A stretch of DNA of 64,000 bases, from contig NC_066290.1 in assembly GCF_905404315.1 (NCBI RefSeq), forward strand, positions 7,687,453 to 7,751,452, written 5' to 3'. Below are positions 40,095 through 51,581 of this stretch, one piece after another; within the stretch, counting starts at the first letter, position 1, and every line of letters starts with the position of its first letter. The notes below the pieces were generated by a model that saw only the letters and a program-made list of their open reading frames with translations, did not search any database and was not told where the DNA came from. The translations under genes were made by a program, and so were the position numbers. The stretch is from Leptidea sinapis. Its lineage: Eukaryota; Arthropoda; Insecta; Lepidoptera; Pieridae.

Positions 40095-40440
40095 ATAAAT
40101 TTCTAATCATTCGCGTCGTCAGCGTTGATTTATTTGATTATCAATATCATCAACTTTGTCCTCGACAACGACGTAAGCGCGTTGTATAAATATTGTGAAA
40201 GTTCTAAAAGGCATTGAAATATTAGATGTTATTATTGACCTAGACCGTCTTTAATGTCCTCCATCTTTATTACCAGCTATTTGATGCAAAAATAAAATGA
40301 ATAGTGTTATTGTTATTACTTATATCTCTATAATTAGAACTATGGGAGGATACTTTGTACAGGACGTCTATTTTGCTGCCAAGCAGTGCTTTGGAAACAG
40401 TGTTTTATGTTTTGGTTTCCAGACCACTATAATTGCTTGG
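40095..40440 (+). repeat. Dispersed repeat (family D2), right part
   Basis: GCGTTGATTTATTTGATTAT, TGTGAAAGTTCTAAAAGGCA and ATGTCCTCCATCTTTATTAC occur in the same order at 48905-49250. It continues the part seen at 35803-35965. Confidence 0.65.
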
Positions 40441-40501
40441 GATACATTGTAGTGTATTACTGAGGCTTATCATAGACAACATCTCAATACCAACAACAGG
40501 T

Positions 40502-40865
40502 TTATCACAAAGCCTATCAAATCAAATCAAAATCACTTTATTCATGTAGTTCACGGAAATGACACTTGTGAATGTCAAAAAAGTATTTTTCTTATTGAAT
40601 CTACCGCTACTTCGAAAAGGGTTGAGCTAATGAGAAGAAGTAGCAAGAAACTCATTGCCACTCTTTTATATCAAGATTTACATTTTCATAGACTTACAAA
40701 TCATTTATATTACAATATAATATGTAAAGTAATGCAACAAACATACTCAAACGTCAAATAGTCAATGACTTACACGAGTAAGTCAAAAAAGTAAATGTAA
40801 TTAATACAAAACTTATTGAGTACAGTAGCTGCATTATCCAGACACACTGTAAATAAATAAAGGTA
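40502..40865 (-). mobile_element. LINE 3' UTR fragment with a (TTTGATT)n tail
   Basis: Close copy of 2588-2945 in the same orientation: ATCAAATCAAATCAAAATC, then CACTTTATTCATGTAG, AGTAAGTCAAAAAAGTAAAT, ending GTAAATAAATAAA. Confidence 0.65.
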
Positions 40866-41070
40866 TTCTGTGAGCATTTTATATGCGATTATAAGTAAAA
40901 AAATAGTAGATTTTACAACGAGTGCACAAAACAATCCATTTTTAAATAATTATATATGGATAAAATGGTTTTGTGGACGAGTTATAAACTCTGCTTTTCA
41001 TTTCGATTGCGAGGAAATAAAACAGTAGTATAACATAACATTTCTTTAATTACTATTCAAAATATTGCGA

Positions 41071-41356
41071 AAATCATAATTTTTCGCGGCGGCCATCTTG
41101 GATTTAAAAAAACTGCGTTTTCTGCCCACGACGTTATAAGACAGAATTGCCATCTAAAGTTCTAATATTTAACTACTAAACGAATACATCAACCAATTAT
41201 CAAAAATACAAAGGTATTAAAAAAAACAAAATTCAAACTTGCTAAAGTATCAAATTCATTTGATTCCCGCAATTAACTTTAAGTACGTATGTGTTTGAGC
41301 GGTGTCAGTGTAGTGGTGCGATTCGATACCTCTCTGTTTTGAGAAAGCGTCCTTAA
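41071..41356 (+). repeat. 286-bp direct repeat, left copy
   Basis: AAATCATAATTTTTCGCGGC, CGACAGAATTGCCATCTAAA-like text, TTTGATTCCCGCAATTAACT and GCGTCCTTAA match 44392-44679 along their whole length with few differences. The pair brackets the 99-bp minisatellite and its degenerate outlier. Confidence 0.8.
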
Positions 41357-42615
41357 ACCTTTCGTGCTCGGTCTGTCAGTGAGTCAGTGAGTGACAAAAT
41401 TAAGAAACTTTGACTAGCGACTATTCTTAAATTACTGGTTCAAATTAAATTAAATATACCGTGCTTATACAGTGTCTGCTTGCTTTCAGGTTTCTAATTT
41501 TCCCTCAACAAGTTAAAAAAAACTAATGTCATAAACTAGCTTAATGTTTTTTTGTATTTCATTTTCAATATTTATTATTTTTACTAACGTGTTGTTTGTT
41601 TTTGTTTTGTGAATGCTGTATACACTTTAATAGATGTTACACTTCGAACCATAGTTATGAGTTATGAACAATGATATTATAGTATTAAAAGAGGTAGATA
41701 TGTCACTAGCGCGCCGAAAATCAATTCCCTAAATTGAGTCAATTGGGTCCTTTGGTCGTAGTCACTCTCTCGTTACGAAAACGGTACACACGCGTTTGTT
41801 GTTGACAGAATTGCTTACAATTTGATATAGGTACAACATGTGTTATGGGAAGATGCACTAATTACGAAAGTTAAAAAATCATAGAAAATAGAATAGAATT
41901 ACATACCACAGTTAAGAAATCATGAATTATAACATTTTATTTTATTTCATTATTTATCTAACAAAATAAATATGTTGCCATGACAACGCCGAGCGCTGCC
42001 AAGCCGATCATAGATTAAGGACGCGTTTTCGAATCCGACAAAAATAAGATATTTTTCGGTAGAGTTAGTGATGAAATTAAACTAAGTCTAACAAAACTAA
42101 AAATTGCCATAAATAGATTACTTCTTTATCTCCAATTAGCGGGAAATGATTGCTTTGAAAATTTGGTATTTTATGTCGTAAAAACGATTATCTGTTACCT
42201 CTTCACACAAAATTGACGAAATGGGGCTTCATTCAGGATCAGTTTTCAGCTACCACTTACACAATTTTGGCTCTTAAAAATTATGTAAGGAAAGCAGATA
42301 TAATATTTTCAAAAACACGGGAAATGAATTAATGAATATCTAATAAATAATCTCAGAAAAAAATAAAAATGAATCGTCTAAAATTCATATATATTTCTGA
42401 TAAGCATGAGCTTTAAAGTGTGGTATTAAGGGTTATTTTATTTTGTCACTCCGTACGCATTGCACAGAAAGATCTATCGAAATAACCTCAGTCCGCGCTC
42501 GGCCGCCGTCGTGGGTAGACCCTGTGTCAGCAGTCAGATTTTCAATAAATTATGTTTCTGAATTTTTTTGAAGAATTAGTGATTTATAAGTTCATCTCTA
42601 ATAATGGTCTATATT
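41357..42615. other. Sequence between the left direct repeat and the minisatellite
   Basis: AT-rich, no gene. GTCAGTGAGTCAGTGAGTGAC (41377-41397) is a small tandem repeat of 8 bases. Confidence 0.4.
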
Positions 42616-43175
42616 AAATCGAAATCCAAGATGGCGCCGATGAAATTTACCAACATCTCTTCATGGATGTCATTTTCATGGTTTTCGGGGTCAACAATAA
42701 CGAATATCGGGTCAAAATCGAAATCCAAGATGGCGCCGATGAAATTTACCAACTTCTCTTCATGGGTGTCATTTTCATGGTTTTCGGGGTCAACAATAAC
42801 GAATATCGGGTCAAAATCGAAATCCAAGATGGCGCCGATGAAAGTTACCAACTTCTCTTCATGGGTGTCATTTTCATGGTTTTCGGGGTCAACAATAACG
42901 AATATCGGGTCAAAATCGAAATCCAAGATGGCGCCGATGAAATTTACCAACTTCTCTTCATGGATGTCATTTTCATGGTTTTCGGGGTCAACAATAACGA
43001 ATATCGGGTCAAAATCGAAATCCAAGATGGCGCCGATGAAATTTTCCAACTTCTATTCATGGGTGTCATTTTCATGGTCTTCGGGGTCAATAATAACGAA
43101 TATCGGGTCAAAATCGAAATCGAAGATGGCGCCTGTGAAATTTACCAACATCTCTTCATGGGTGTCATTTTCATG
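42616..43175 (+). repeat. 99-bp minisatellite, about 5.6 units
   Basis: The unit holds ATCGAAATCCAAGATGGCGC, GATGAAATTTACCAAC, TTCTCTTCATGGGTGTCATT and GGGGTCAACAATAACG. Spacing is 99 bp between units, with only scattered substitutions; the last unit is the most diverged. Because 99 is a multiple of 3 and the unit lacks stops in several frames, three long overlapping open frames result: 42604-43182 (+), 42663-43202 (+) and 42609-43049 (-). None has a signal, splice context or family resemblance, so I treat them as by-products. A degenerate outlying unit lies at 44002-44143. Confidence 0.85.
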
Positions 43176-43442
43176 TTTTTAATAATATTAATTAATAATT
43201 AAATACTTTATTTGGTTCAAAAATGCAGAAATCTTATTACTAATAACAATATTATGGACATTACAGAACCAACATGGTGTCTAGTCAGCATTATGTTGGG
43301 AATTTTACTTCTCAACGCTGGTATTCTCTAGACACCGAGACACAGACTTTGAGAATTAAATATTTATATATTTATAATCCCCCAAGTCTACTGCTGCCAT
43401 AAACATTGGCAATTAATTTATATAAGTATATATATATATATA

Positions 43443-43504
43443 TTAATTTTATTTTTTGTATATATATACAAAATTTTGTATATATATACAAAAAATAAAA
43501 TTAA
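43443..43504. repeat. 62-bp perfect palindrome
   Basis: Two 31-base arms, with no spacer and no mismatch, meet at 43473/43474 (centre AAAATTTT). Each arm contains GTATATATATAC and an A/T-rich outer part. It can extrude as a long hairpin. Confidence 0.9.
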
Positions 43505-43894
43505 ATCTGTTAGTAACTAATACACTTCTCAATTTAAGGAAAATATTAATAACATAACATTAAATCATAATATCATAACATTGGTAAGTAATCGGAAAAT
43601 TTTTTCTTATAAGTAAAATAACAATAGGTTTGAATAAATACTAGATAAGTCATAACTTTGACCTTTTAAACAAAATAAAATATATCCATAAGACATCAAT
43701 AAATCAGCTATAAAACCCAATGATGTTCTATACTCATATAAATAAATAAATTTAAATGTTTTATAAATGGCTGTGTCGTAAATCCTATTACTCCACTGAT
43801 GAATATCTAAATGATCGGACAGCCTGAGACTAGATTGTGATTATTTTATAGCGATAGAAATGACTGTACAATATTCTATATTTTTACTAAAAGA

Positions 43895-43985
43895 GCGCAA
43901 AAAAAGAATGCTGGGAGAGTTTCTTGCGCCGCTTCTTCTCTCTCAGAGCGCCATTTGTTTCCGAAGCGGTAGTAGTATCTAGTAG
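43895..43985 (+). repeat. LINE 3' UTR piece (family J4)
   Basis: AAGAGCGCAAAAAAAGAATG, GGAGAGTTTCTTGCGCCGC and CTCTCAGAGCGCCATTTG, as at 20640-20765 in reverse. No coding part. Confidence 0.5.
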
Positions 43986-44001
43986 TTAGTCATAAAAGCC
44001 T

Positions 44002-44143
44002 ATGAAACTTACCCGCTCCTTTACATGGGTGTCATTTTCATGGATTTTGGGGTCAACAATAACGAATATAGGGCCTAAATCGAAATCCATGATGGCGCCT
44101 ATGAAATCTACAAAATTTTCTTCATGGGTGTCATTTACATCGT
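44002..44143 (+). repeat. Degenerate outlier of the 99-bp minisatellite
   Basis: ATGGGTGTCATTTTCATGG, GGGGTCAACAATAACGAATA and AAATCGAAATCCATGATGGC in unit order, about 830 bp after the main array, separated by the palindrome and a LINE tail. Confidence 0.8.
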
Positions 44144-44391
44144 CAAAATTAGAATTCATTCATAAACTTAAATTATCTTATAAAAGGCCTGTCTAACAAT
44201 ATCCCACATGCTAAATTAATTCTTCATTCCCTAAATATAGAAATATTTACGTTTCGACTTTTCACTCACAATATGTACAAAACACATTCCGTTACCAATC
44301 TAATTAAAAAATCTCAAATTTTGATGTTGAAAGACCTATCTAATTGTTCTCTGCACCCTCGATAACTTCGGATACGATACCCATATTGTTG

Positions 44392-44679
44392 AAATCATAA
44401 TTTTTCGCGGCGGCCATCTCGGATTTAAAAAAAACTGCGTTTACTGCACACGACGTTATGCGACAGAATTGCCATCTAAAATTCTAATATTTAACTACTA
44501 AACGAATACATCAACCAATTAGCAAAAAAACATAGGTATTAAAAAAATAAAATTCAAACTTGCTAAAGTATCAAATTCGTTTGATTCCCGCAATTAACTT
44601 TAAGTACGTGTATGTGTTTGAGCGGTGTCAGTGTAGTAGTGCGATTCGATACCTCTCTGTTTTGAGAACGCGTCCTTAA
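44392..44679 (+). repeat. 286-bp direct repeat, right copy
   Basis: Partner of 41071-41356. The two copies are 3.3 kb apart in the same orientation. Confidence 0.8.
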
Positions 44680-46060
44680 CGTAGAGAAATGACAAAATAT
44701 TGGTGCTGTCTGTTGCGGGATGATCGAGGTAGAATATTTTAGGAAATGATGTAAAAAAGTCATTGTTGCAGTGAATGTAATAATTTTTAATAAACAAGTG
44801 CGTATATAGGTAGCTGAACTATCAAACTACTAAAACAAGTTGCAGGGTAGGTAGCGGATGTAGACAGTGAGTGCTATTTGTTTACGTAGGAGTTTTTACA
44901 GTATATCCCTTGCTAACTGCAGAAGAATCAATGGATCATTTTCTTCTTCGCCCATTACCTTATTGTAATAAACCCTCAACAAAAAGACATTCATAAATAA
45001 TATAAGATACAAAAAATAATAATTGTTATATTAAAACTTTTTGGGAGCAGTTGTTAGTAAAATTGTAAAAACTGTAGATACTTACCCTTACTGTAGATAC
45101 CTTTCGGTCTTGTTTTGGTGTCTGTATGTTTTTTTATTATTTTATATACAGGATGTCCCAAAATGACCTGTATAAATAATTAATATCATCAATGTGGCTA
45201 TATATTACAATGAATATTAAATTATTTTTTTATAAAATCAATTATACATTATCTACCTAATTTCATTGCAGATTTACTACTTTATAGCTTTTACTACATG
45301 AACTAATGAATGAATCATAATTTAGGCATAAATCACGGTGTACGGTAAAAAATCATATCTGATGAATTAACTGTATTTTCTCTATACAAATACGAAGCAA
45401 TTAGCAAATTAGAGTTATTTTTTTTCGCTTGCGATAATTGCATTTACTATCCTTCTTTGACGTGTAATTGTAATGTAGTGTGCTATTGCAATGTTAAATT
45501 ATTCATGTGTGCGTTAGTGTATCATTTTCAAACACCGAATGTTGTCTACGTAACCTATCTATACTTTTAAATATCATTGGTTATGTATAATAATTATTAG
45601 TTATTTATAATATTTAATAGTTTACAATTGGAATAGCTATAAATGCTTAGTGTAAGATCAATAGTGTATAATAATAATAAATAAATAAATAGTGGGTCCA
45701 AAATGGTCTGAACTGCTTCGAGAAAAAGATAGTACGGCCGTGCCGAACGCCAAAACGCCAAACTCTTATCAAACTATTCTGGAAGTTTATCCTTTCAAAT
45801 TAAAAAAAAGAATAATCGAAATCGGTTGGCGTGATATTTAGCTAATCGTCAATTTATCGAGCACATACTTAAGGCAAATTTAAGACTTTTATGATTTTCT
45901 CAAGGATGCTATTGTCAGATCTGGACCAGTGTGGCCCACACGGAAAGCACCAGCTTTGAAACAAAAAGAATCATCGAAATCGGTTCACCCAGTCGAAAGT
46001 TCTGAGGTGACAAACATAAAAAAAATACCGTCAAATTGAAAACTTTTGAAGTTTGTTAAA
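44680..46060. other. Intergenic with retroposon-like text
   Basis: 45146-45178 carries TATACAGGATGTCCCAAAAT, a stub of the 36640 element end. 45680-46030 has AATAATCGAAATCGGTTGGC and ATCATCGAAATCGGTTCACC, a duplicated motif of the kind seen in tails of lepidopteran retroposons. No gene. Confidence 0.4.
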
Positions 46061-46184
46061 AATTATAATCGTCCAATACTACTCGTTAGTCGGCAAAACG
46101 AAAAACGAGAGATCGGGTTGTTTTGCTAAAATAATTTTCTTAGAAATACCAAATTTTTGTATTGTATTTAAAGTTTCGCTTCTA

Positions 46185-46385
46185 TCGAATTCCGGGTTCG
46201 AATCCCGGTAGGTGCAAACATTTATATGATGAATATGAATGTTTGTTTCCGAGTCATGGATGTATATGTATTTATGAAGGTTTAAGTATCGTATTAAATA
46301 TATCGTTGGCCTGCAACCCATAGCACAGGCATGCCTAAGTTGGGGCAAGATAATTTGTGTGGAAGTGTGTCAATATTATTATTAT
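46185..46385 (+). repeat. tRNA-derived SINE (second family)
   Basis: AATTCCGGGTTCGAATCCCG is a canonical tRNA T-arm/B box. It is followed by GGTAGGTGCAAACATTTATA, GAATGTTTGTTTCCGAGTCA and CATAGCACAGGCATGCCTAA, the usual body of a lepidopteran tRNA-SINE, ending in ATTATTATTATT. The A box lies in a decayed part or is missing. Confidence 0.75.
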
Positions 46386-46611
46386 TTCGGGCGTCCCTTG
46401 ACGGCACTGTTTTCTATATACTATTAGTAACAAGAAAATTGCATTGAAAAGATAACATAGGTAGGTACCTAACTACCTCTATGTATGCTTAATATTTTTT
46501 AATACTTGTTGAAATGATTTTTTGTGTGTCTCAATTAATGTATTCATTTACACTTGCTGCTTAAATTTTTATATCTCCAACGGTATTTACTCACAAACAT
46601 TACATACATAT

Positions 46612-46656
46612 ACAAATGATTTAAGTTTTCTTTAGTGTTAATTCCGCCAATATTAC
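46612..46656. repeat. Foldback MITE M2, one-ended fragment
   Basis: TACAAATGATTTAAGTTTTC followed by TTTAGTGTTAATTCCGCCAA, the outer arm of 13571-13762. The other arm is absent. Confidence 0.7.
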
Positions 46657-46679
46657 ATACATATTAAATTACATATCTT

Positions 46680-47050
46680 GTCCTCCACTTCGTCCAACGC
46701 TCCTAGGTACCAATTCCCCAGTCCCTCGATTATGTAAAATTTTAAATTCTTATAGCGTAGCTGATATTGACATATTTGCTGATTCCTTAGCCAAAAGACC
46801 ATTAGCAGCATCATTGGTAATCTTTAATGATGTTATAATTTGAAAATTCATGTAACTGTGTATAACTCATTTCATCATTTAAAAAAATGTTTAATTTGTA
46901 AGTTATTGTATATAATACCTTAAATTAATTACTTCTGTGCATGCTGTGTTTATTTGTAAGTAATAATCACTACATTTAGTTCCTAGTTTTAAGTTCTACT
47001 TTTTATATTTGTGTGTATTATTGTGATTGTAAATAAACCTAATAAATAAA
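46680..47050 (+). pseudogene. Probable LINE 3' end
   Basis: A frame reads SPVPRLCKILNSYSVADIDI then FADSLAKRPL, resembling the P..R....N.......DIF..S pattern at LINE C-termini, followed by a long AT-rich UTR and ATAAACCTAATAAATAAA. Weak. Confidence 0.4.
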
Positions 47051-48136
47051 TATCTGATTATTTCCTCATGCAAGCTCCAAATTTCTCACTTTGTTTACAC
47101 AATAGCTATTATAATAAATACTAAGCGGATACCAGAGATAAAGCCGTCATATTCTATGGCTTATGTATCGCTTGTATCGATAACACTGGAACTCTAGTGA
47201 TGTGCGCTCTAAAGAATTAATACTATTTTATTTTAGCGAAGCTAAGTAAATACTAAATAAGTAAAATAATACCGAAGTACAGTTTTCGTATTAATCGTAT
47301 GCCACTATATAGAATAATGTTTTACTTTAGATATTTCGATATTCCTACTAAAATTGCCAAAATAATTGTCAATATTGTTAACTATTACAAAAGCTGATAT
47401 TGACAGTTTGTCAGATCTCTGGCTTTTGTTTGAATATCTGTAAATGTGGACTATACTGTTTGGACATAATATGTGCACATTTTATTTTCAATAAGGCCTA
47501 AGACCTCTTCAATTGACATTATTCCCGTTTTTAAATATTCACCTCTGAAATTGGTCCGTAGGTACATATTAATACGATACTTTGCTTTCTGATCACTGGA
47601 AATGTCATTGAAAACGTGCAATTCTGAGTGTGGTTAAGCCTCATAGAAGTTCTTCAACTCTGGTCGACCCCTCAGAATTGCTGTTCTTCACATATCGGAA
47701 AAAGTTGCCTTTCGAAAACTAAATTCTTGTAAAAGAAAACTTTTAAAGATTTTCAATAAAATGTTTTGTACAGCCCTTTTAAAATTTAGTATATATCTCT
47801 TAAGTTAGATACTGCTCTAGGATATTTCGTGTTAAAGAACCTAATTATAATATACTTAACTATTAATATAAAGGAATGGAATTGGATACTATAATACTGA
47901 TCCGACCGGTGCAATACGGATAATACTTGCACTTAGTGGTTGTCCTTTTCATGACATCCTATTTTTAATTTTACTATGTATATAATATATTTTGTGTTTT
48001 CATGAATAAATGCTTACTTTACTTTACTTTTACTTTACTTTCATAATTATTTTAGGTCTAGATAGAGCCTCTTGAAATTTAAACAACACATCTTTTAACT
48101 AGTGTTTTCTTTGATTAACGCGAGTGTTACACATTT
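47051..48136. other. Intergenic, no gene seen
   Basis: AT-rich. (TTTAC)n-like microsatellite near 48014-48042. Confidence 0.35.
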
Positions 48137-48616
48137 AAAGAAAACACTTTTAAAGGATTAAAACGCGTGTATTTGTAACTGTTTTTACATTAGATTTTTG
48201 CGTAAAAGTTACATTTTTATTTTAGTTAATAGTTTATTTATCTTATTTATAAAATTCTCGTGTCACAATGCTCGTTCCCGAAACGGCTTGACCGATTCTC
48301 ATGAAATTTTGTGAGCATATTGAGAATCGGCCAACATCTATTATTCATACCCTTAAATGTTACGAGTGGTCCACACGAATCTTTTTTGTTTAATTTTTTT
48401 GACATTTTTTTTAAATTTGTTTGATTATGAGTCAGCATTAAAAAATACATACAACTTCAACGTTTGCTGGGTCAGCTAGTACAAATATAAAACAAGATCT
48501 GGAAAGTTCTTAAAACGTCGAGTTAACTAAAATAAAATGTAACTTTTACGCGAAAATGTAATGTAAAAACAGTTACAATTAGACGCATTTTAATCCTTTA
48601 AAAGTGTTTTATTTAA
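48137..48616. mobile_element. Foldback element carrying a Helentron-like insert in its loop
   Basis: The arms 48137-48229 and 48523-48616 are inverted copies: AAAACACTTTTAAAGGATTA, GTAACTGTTTTTACATTAGA and CGTAAAAGTTACATTTTTAT at the left, complements at the right. The centre of the loop is occupied by the element at 48246-48480. Confidence 0.7.
48246..48480 (+). mobile_element. Short Helentron-like non-autonomous element
   Basis: It begins TTATAAAATTCTCGTGTCAC and ends ACGTTTGCTGGGTCAGCTAG(T). Partial copies of either end occur at 22369, 22628, 29065 (reversed), 31386 and 63950. No gene. The class is an inference from the end sequences, which I associate with lepidopteran rolling-circle elements. 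Confidence 0.45.
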
Positions 48617-48725
48617 ATCTTTTAACTATATTTACAATACTCTGATTTCATTAAAATAAAATTAGAGCCTCTTGCTGTTAGCCATGACAACAGGTCAGGC
48701 TTAAAACTTTAGTATACATGATAGC

Positions 48726-49250
48726 TTCGTCTTACACTCGCCATACTTCAGAAGAAAATAGATGCTAACTGTATACTGCTATTTTTTTCGATGTGTTGAC
48801 AGCTGTCACAGCCCATCTAGACGTATAAATTATTTGCGAACAAAGTATTTATTTTAAAACAATTCACACGAGGCATTAATGACCGTTTAGTAGATTTTCT
48901 AAGTATTCGTTAATAAGCGTTGATTTATTTGATTATCAATATGTTCAACTTTGTCCTTGACGACGACGTAAGCACGTTCCATAAATATTGTGAAAGTTCT
49001 AAAAGGCATTGGAATATTATTAGATGTTATTATTGACCTTGGCCGTCTTCAATGTCCTCCATCTTTATTACCAGCTATTTGATGCAAAAATAAAATGAAT
49101 AACGTTATTGTTATTACTTATATTTAAAACTGTGTGAGGTTACTTTATACAGGACGTCAGCTGGTACCATAACCTCGCCTTTTTCTGCTACAAAGCAGTT
49201 GTGAATTGTGTGGAAATACCACTTTATGTCTCGGTTTATAGACTAAGGCT
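48726..49250 (+). repeat. Dispersed repeat (family D2), uninterrupted copy
   Basis: It contains in one piece the two parts that are separated at 35803-35965 and 40095-40440. No coding features. Confidence 0.65.
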
Positions 49251-49254
49251 GAGA

Positions 49255-49850
49255 TTTATAGAGCGTAGACTTTGCTTAGACTTTACTTACGTAAAACTTA
49301 GCTGAGTGTGACAAAACTCGAACTTGACTTTAGTTATGTCACACTCAGCTTATGGTTGCAATGGTTGTAAGTTCACATAAGCTAAGACAACCATTGCAAC
49401 CATTCTGTCAAATGACTATAGACTAAAACATACCGACGAATTGAGAACCTCCTCCTTTTTTGAAGTCGGTTGTTTGGGCTCTTTAATGCCTTCTATATAA
49501 TAATTAGTAACCAACTTGTCACAATTTAAAGGGCTAGGTAAAAAAGAGCATGTGCTGATAAACTGTATATTAAAGATTCATTAGGTCCATCCTACAAGGT
49601 GCCATGCGGCTAAAAAAACAGTTCCCCGCACGTCCGACACAGTGGCGCCAAACTTGCAAGTGCCATAGAATATATTGAAGTCTGTTATTGACACAAGAGT
49701 AACTATTTGTTACTAACTTATTTGTTCTCCGAACATCGGTTAAAAATGAAAAATTATGGTAAGCCTTAACTCGGCTATGTTTTACGTAATTAAAGTTTGA
49801 GTTAAGTCTAAGTACTCTCTCAAGTCTCTATAGATCTCCTCCTGAGACTT
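49255..49850. mobile_element. Foldback MITE (family M3), second copy
   Basis: The left arm GAGATTTATAGAGCGTAGAC, TTAGACTTTACTTACGTAAA and the right arm TTTTACGTAATTAAAGTTTG, GTCTCTATAGATCTC are inverted. An inner hairpin GTGTGACAAAACTCG...GTCACACTC and GCAATGGTTGT repeats lie in the left half. Relative of 28460-29035. Confidence 0.6.
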
Positions 49851-50214
49851 ACTATCTCATGCCACAAAATGGCAAGCGATTCTATCATTCACAGTGCCGT
49901 AATATATTTATTTATATATTATAGTAATAAGAAATTAGGTGAAGGTAATACATAAATAGAGTAACTATTTGTTGAATTGTTTTATTATAAGTCTCAAATG
50001 TGTTCATTTAGACATGCCGCTTAATTTTTTATTCATATCTCCAAAATTAATTACCCTCAAAATTTCATATCTGATTAAAAAATCGTCATGCGTGAAATTG
50101 TTTTAATTTTTCATTTAGTAACACATTATTACAATAATACAAAGCGGATACCGGATGCAGATAAAGCGAATAAGTTCTCGTAGTAGCCATATGCCACTAT
50201 GCAGAATAATGTTT
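49851..50214. other. Intergenic, no gene seen
   Basis: AT-rich sequence. Confidence 0.3.
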
Positions 50215-51365
50215 ATTTTTTATTTATTTATTTTTATTTATTTCACACACATAGCAACTATCATTACAGGTATTACCTAATGCGACAGTTACAAACAAAC
50301 AAGAATAACAAACACAGCAAACAACAATCAAATCAAACTAAAACTAATCATACAATTAAACTACATTACATTACAAATAATACATCACACCAGAAATAGA
50401 AAAAACTTAAACATACTACTATTTACCATAACATACTACATATAACAATACCCTTGTGAGTTCACTCCACGTACACTCAAAAATGTCCACTTTGTTGTGG
50501 AGTTCATTTATATGGCGAAGGGCTCTAGTTAAAGGCGACTTTGCCAACACATTTGTTCTCGCCATCGGAATGGATAGTAGTGGCGGATGGAGGCGCCTCC
50601 ACACGTACCGGTCCGGCACACGAAGACTCAAGTAGCACAGAACTCCCGGGTGCTCCTTCCCGCGCAACAACTTCACCACATACGCTAGAAAAAAATCCCT
50701 ACGGACGCTCAACTCAGTATACCCAACCATACCCAGCTCAAACAGTGTCGGATACAAAGGTGGGTAAAATGGGTATACTCCATATAACTTGAAGTATAGG
50801 TGCCTAACTAATTTGTTTTGGACACGCTCTGACATCAACCTGTACTTGTCCTCATAAGGGCCCCATATCGCCGAGTTGTATTCCAGTGCATTATAAAGTA
50901 CCTTGACGGTTGTGATATTAGTGAACTCTTTAGAGTGTCTCAAAACAAACCCTAAATTTCTATAGGCCTTTTTGCAGGTTTTAATTATATGCTCTCTAAA
51001 CATCAAGTCCGATGTAAACAAGACACCCAGATCCTGTATCTGCTTCACGCGCTGCACTGTATCCGTGCCTATCTTGTAGTTACACAATATAGGTTTACTG
51101 GCTCGGGTAAAACTTAAGACACAACACTTAGCAGGATTGAAGTTCAATTTATTCTCCCTGCTCCAGTCTATCAATTTTGAGATGTCGTCTTGTAGGTGGT
51201 TGCAATCCGATTTCTCTTATTTGGAGTATTAACTTTACGTCATCTGCAAAAAGGAGACATTTGCTGTGCCTTAGGACCTCCGGCAGATCGTTTATCGTTA
51301 TGATAAATTCAAGAGGTCCAAGGTTACTGCCTTGACTTACTCCAGATCTGTACGTTGTAGCTTAC
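50215..51365 (-). pseudogene. LINE reverse-transcriptase 3' part (family J3)
   Basis: The minus strand gives, across one frameshift, SGVSQGSNLGPLEFIITIND, then LLFADDVKLI with the FADD catalytic pair intact, then a clean 251-residue frame (51174-50422) starting MIDWSRENKLNFNPAKC, with VQRVKQIQDLGVLFTSD and LEYNSAIWGPYEDKY. It ends in a stop and a TTTATTTATTT-type tail on the minus strand. 5'-truncated. The post-RT frame of 251 residues without a stop suggests a fairly young copy. Confidence 0.8.
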
Positions 51366-51581
51366 GTATTTCTATATTTCGAGTTCTTACAACTCAAGGT
51401 TAGGTACTTGATCTAAAGTAATCAAAATATTTCATTTACTTTATTCTAAGCTGTAAGATATTATAGTGTCATATCCATTTGATGTAAGGCATAAGATATA
51501 ATTGATCGATATAATATAAATAGGCACTTAAGGACGTCGTATCTATAACTTATTATTATATAACTTTGCTGAGTTCAACAG

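Noticed and set aside
42604..43202. Long overlapping open frames (192, 179 and 146 residues) as candidate repeat-protein genes
   Set aside because: They follow from a 99-bp tandem unit lacking stops in several frames. They overlap on both strands, have no splice or start context and no family resemblance.
41071..44679. A true LTR retrotransposon
   Set aside because: The 286-bp repeats do not show TG...CA ends, no primer-binding site or polypurine tract is seen, and the interior has no gag or pol. Kept only as an unusual direct-repeat arrangement.
46185..46225. Possible functional tRNA gene (GGGTTCGAATCCCG)
   Set aside because: The T-arm is perfect, but the rest of a tRNA is absent upstream and the sequence continues into a known type of SINE body.
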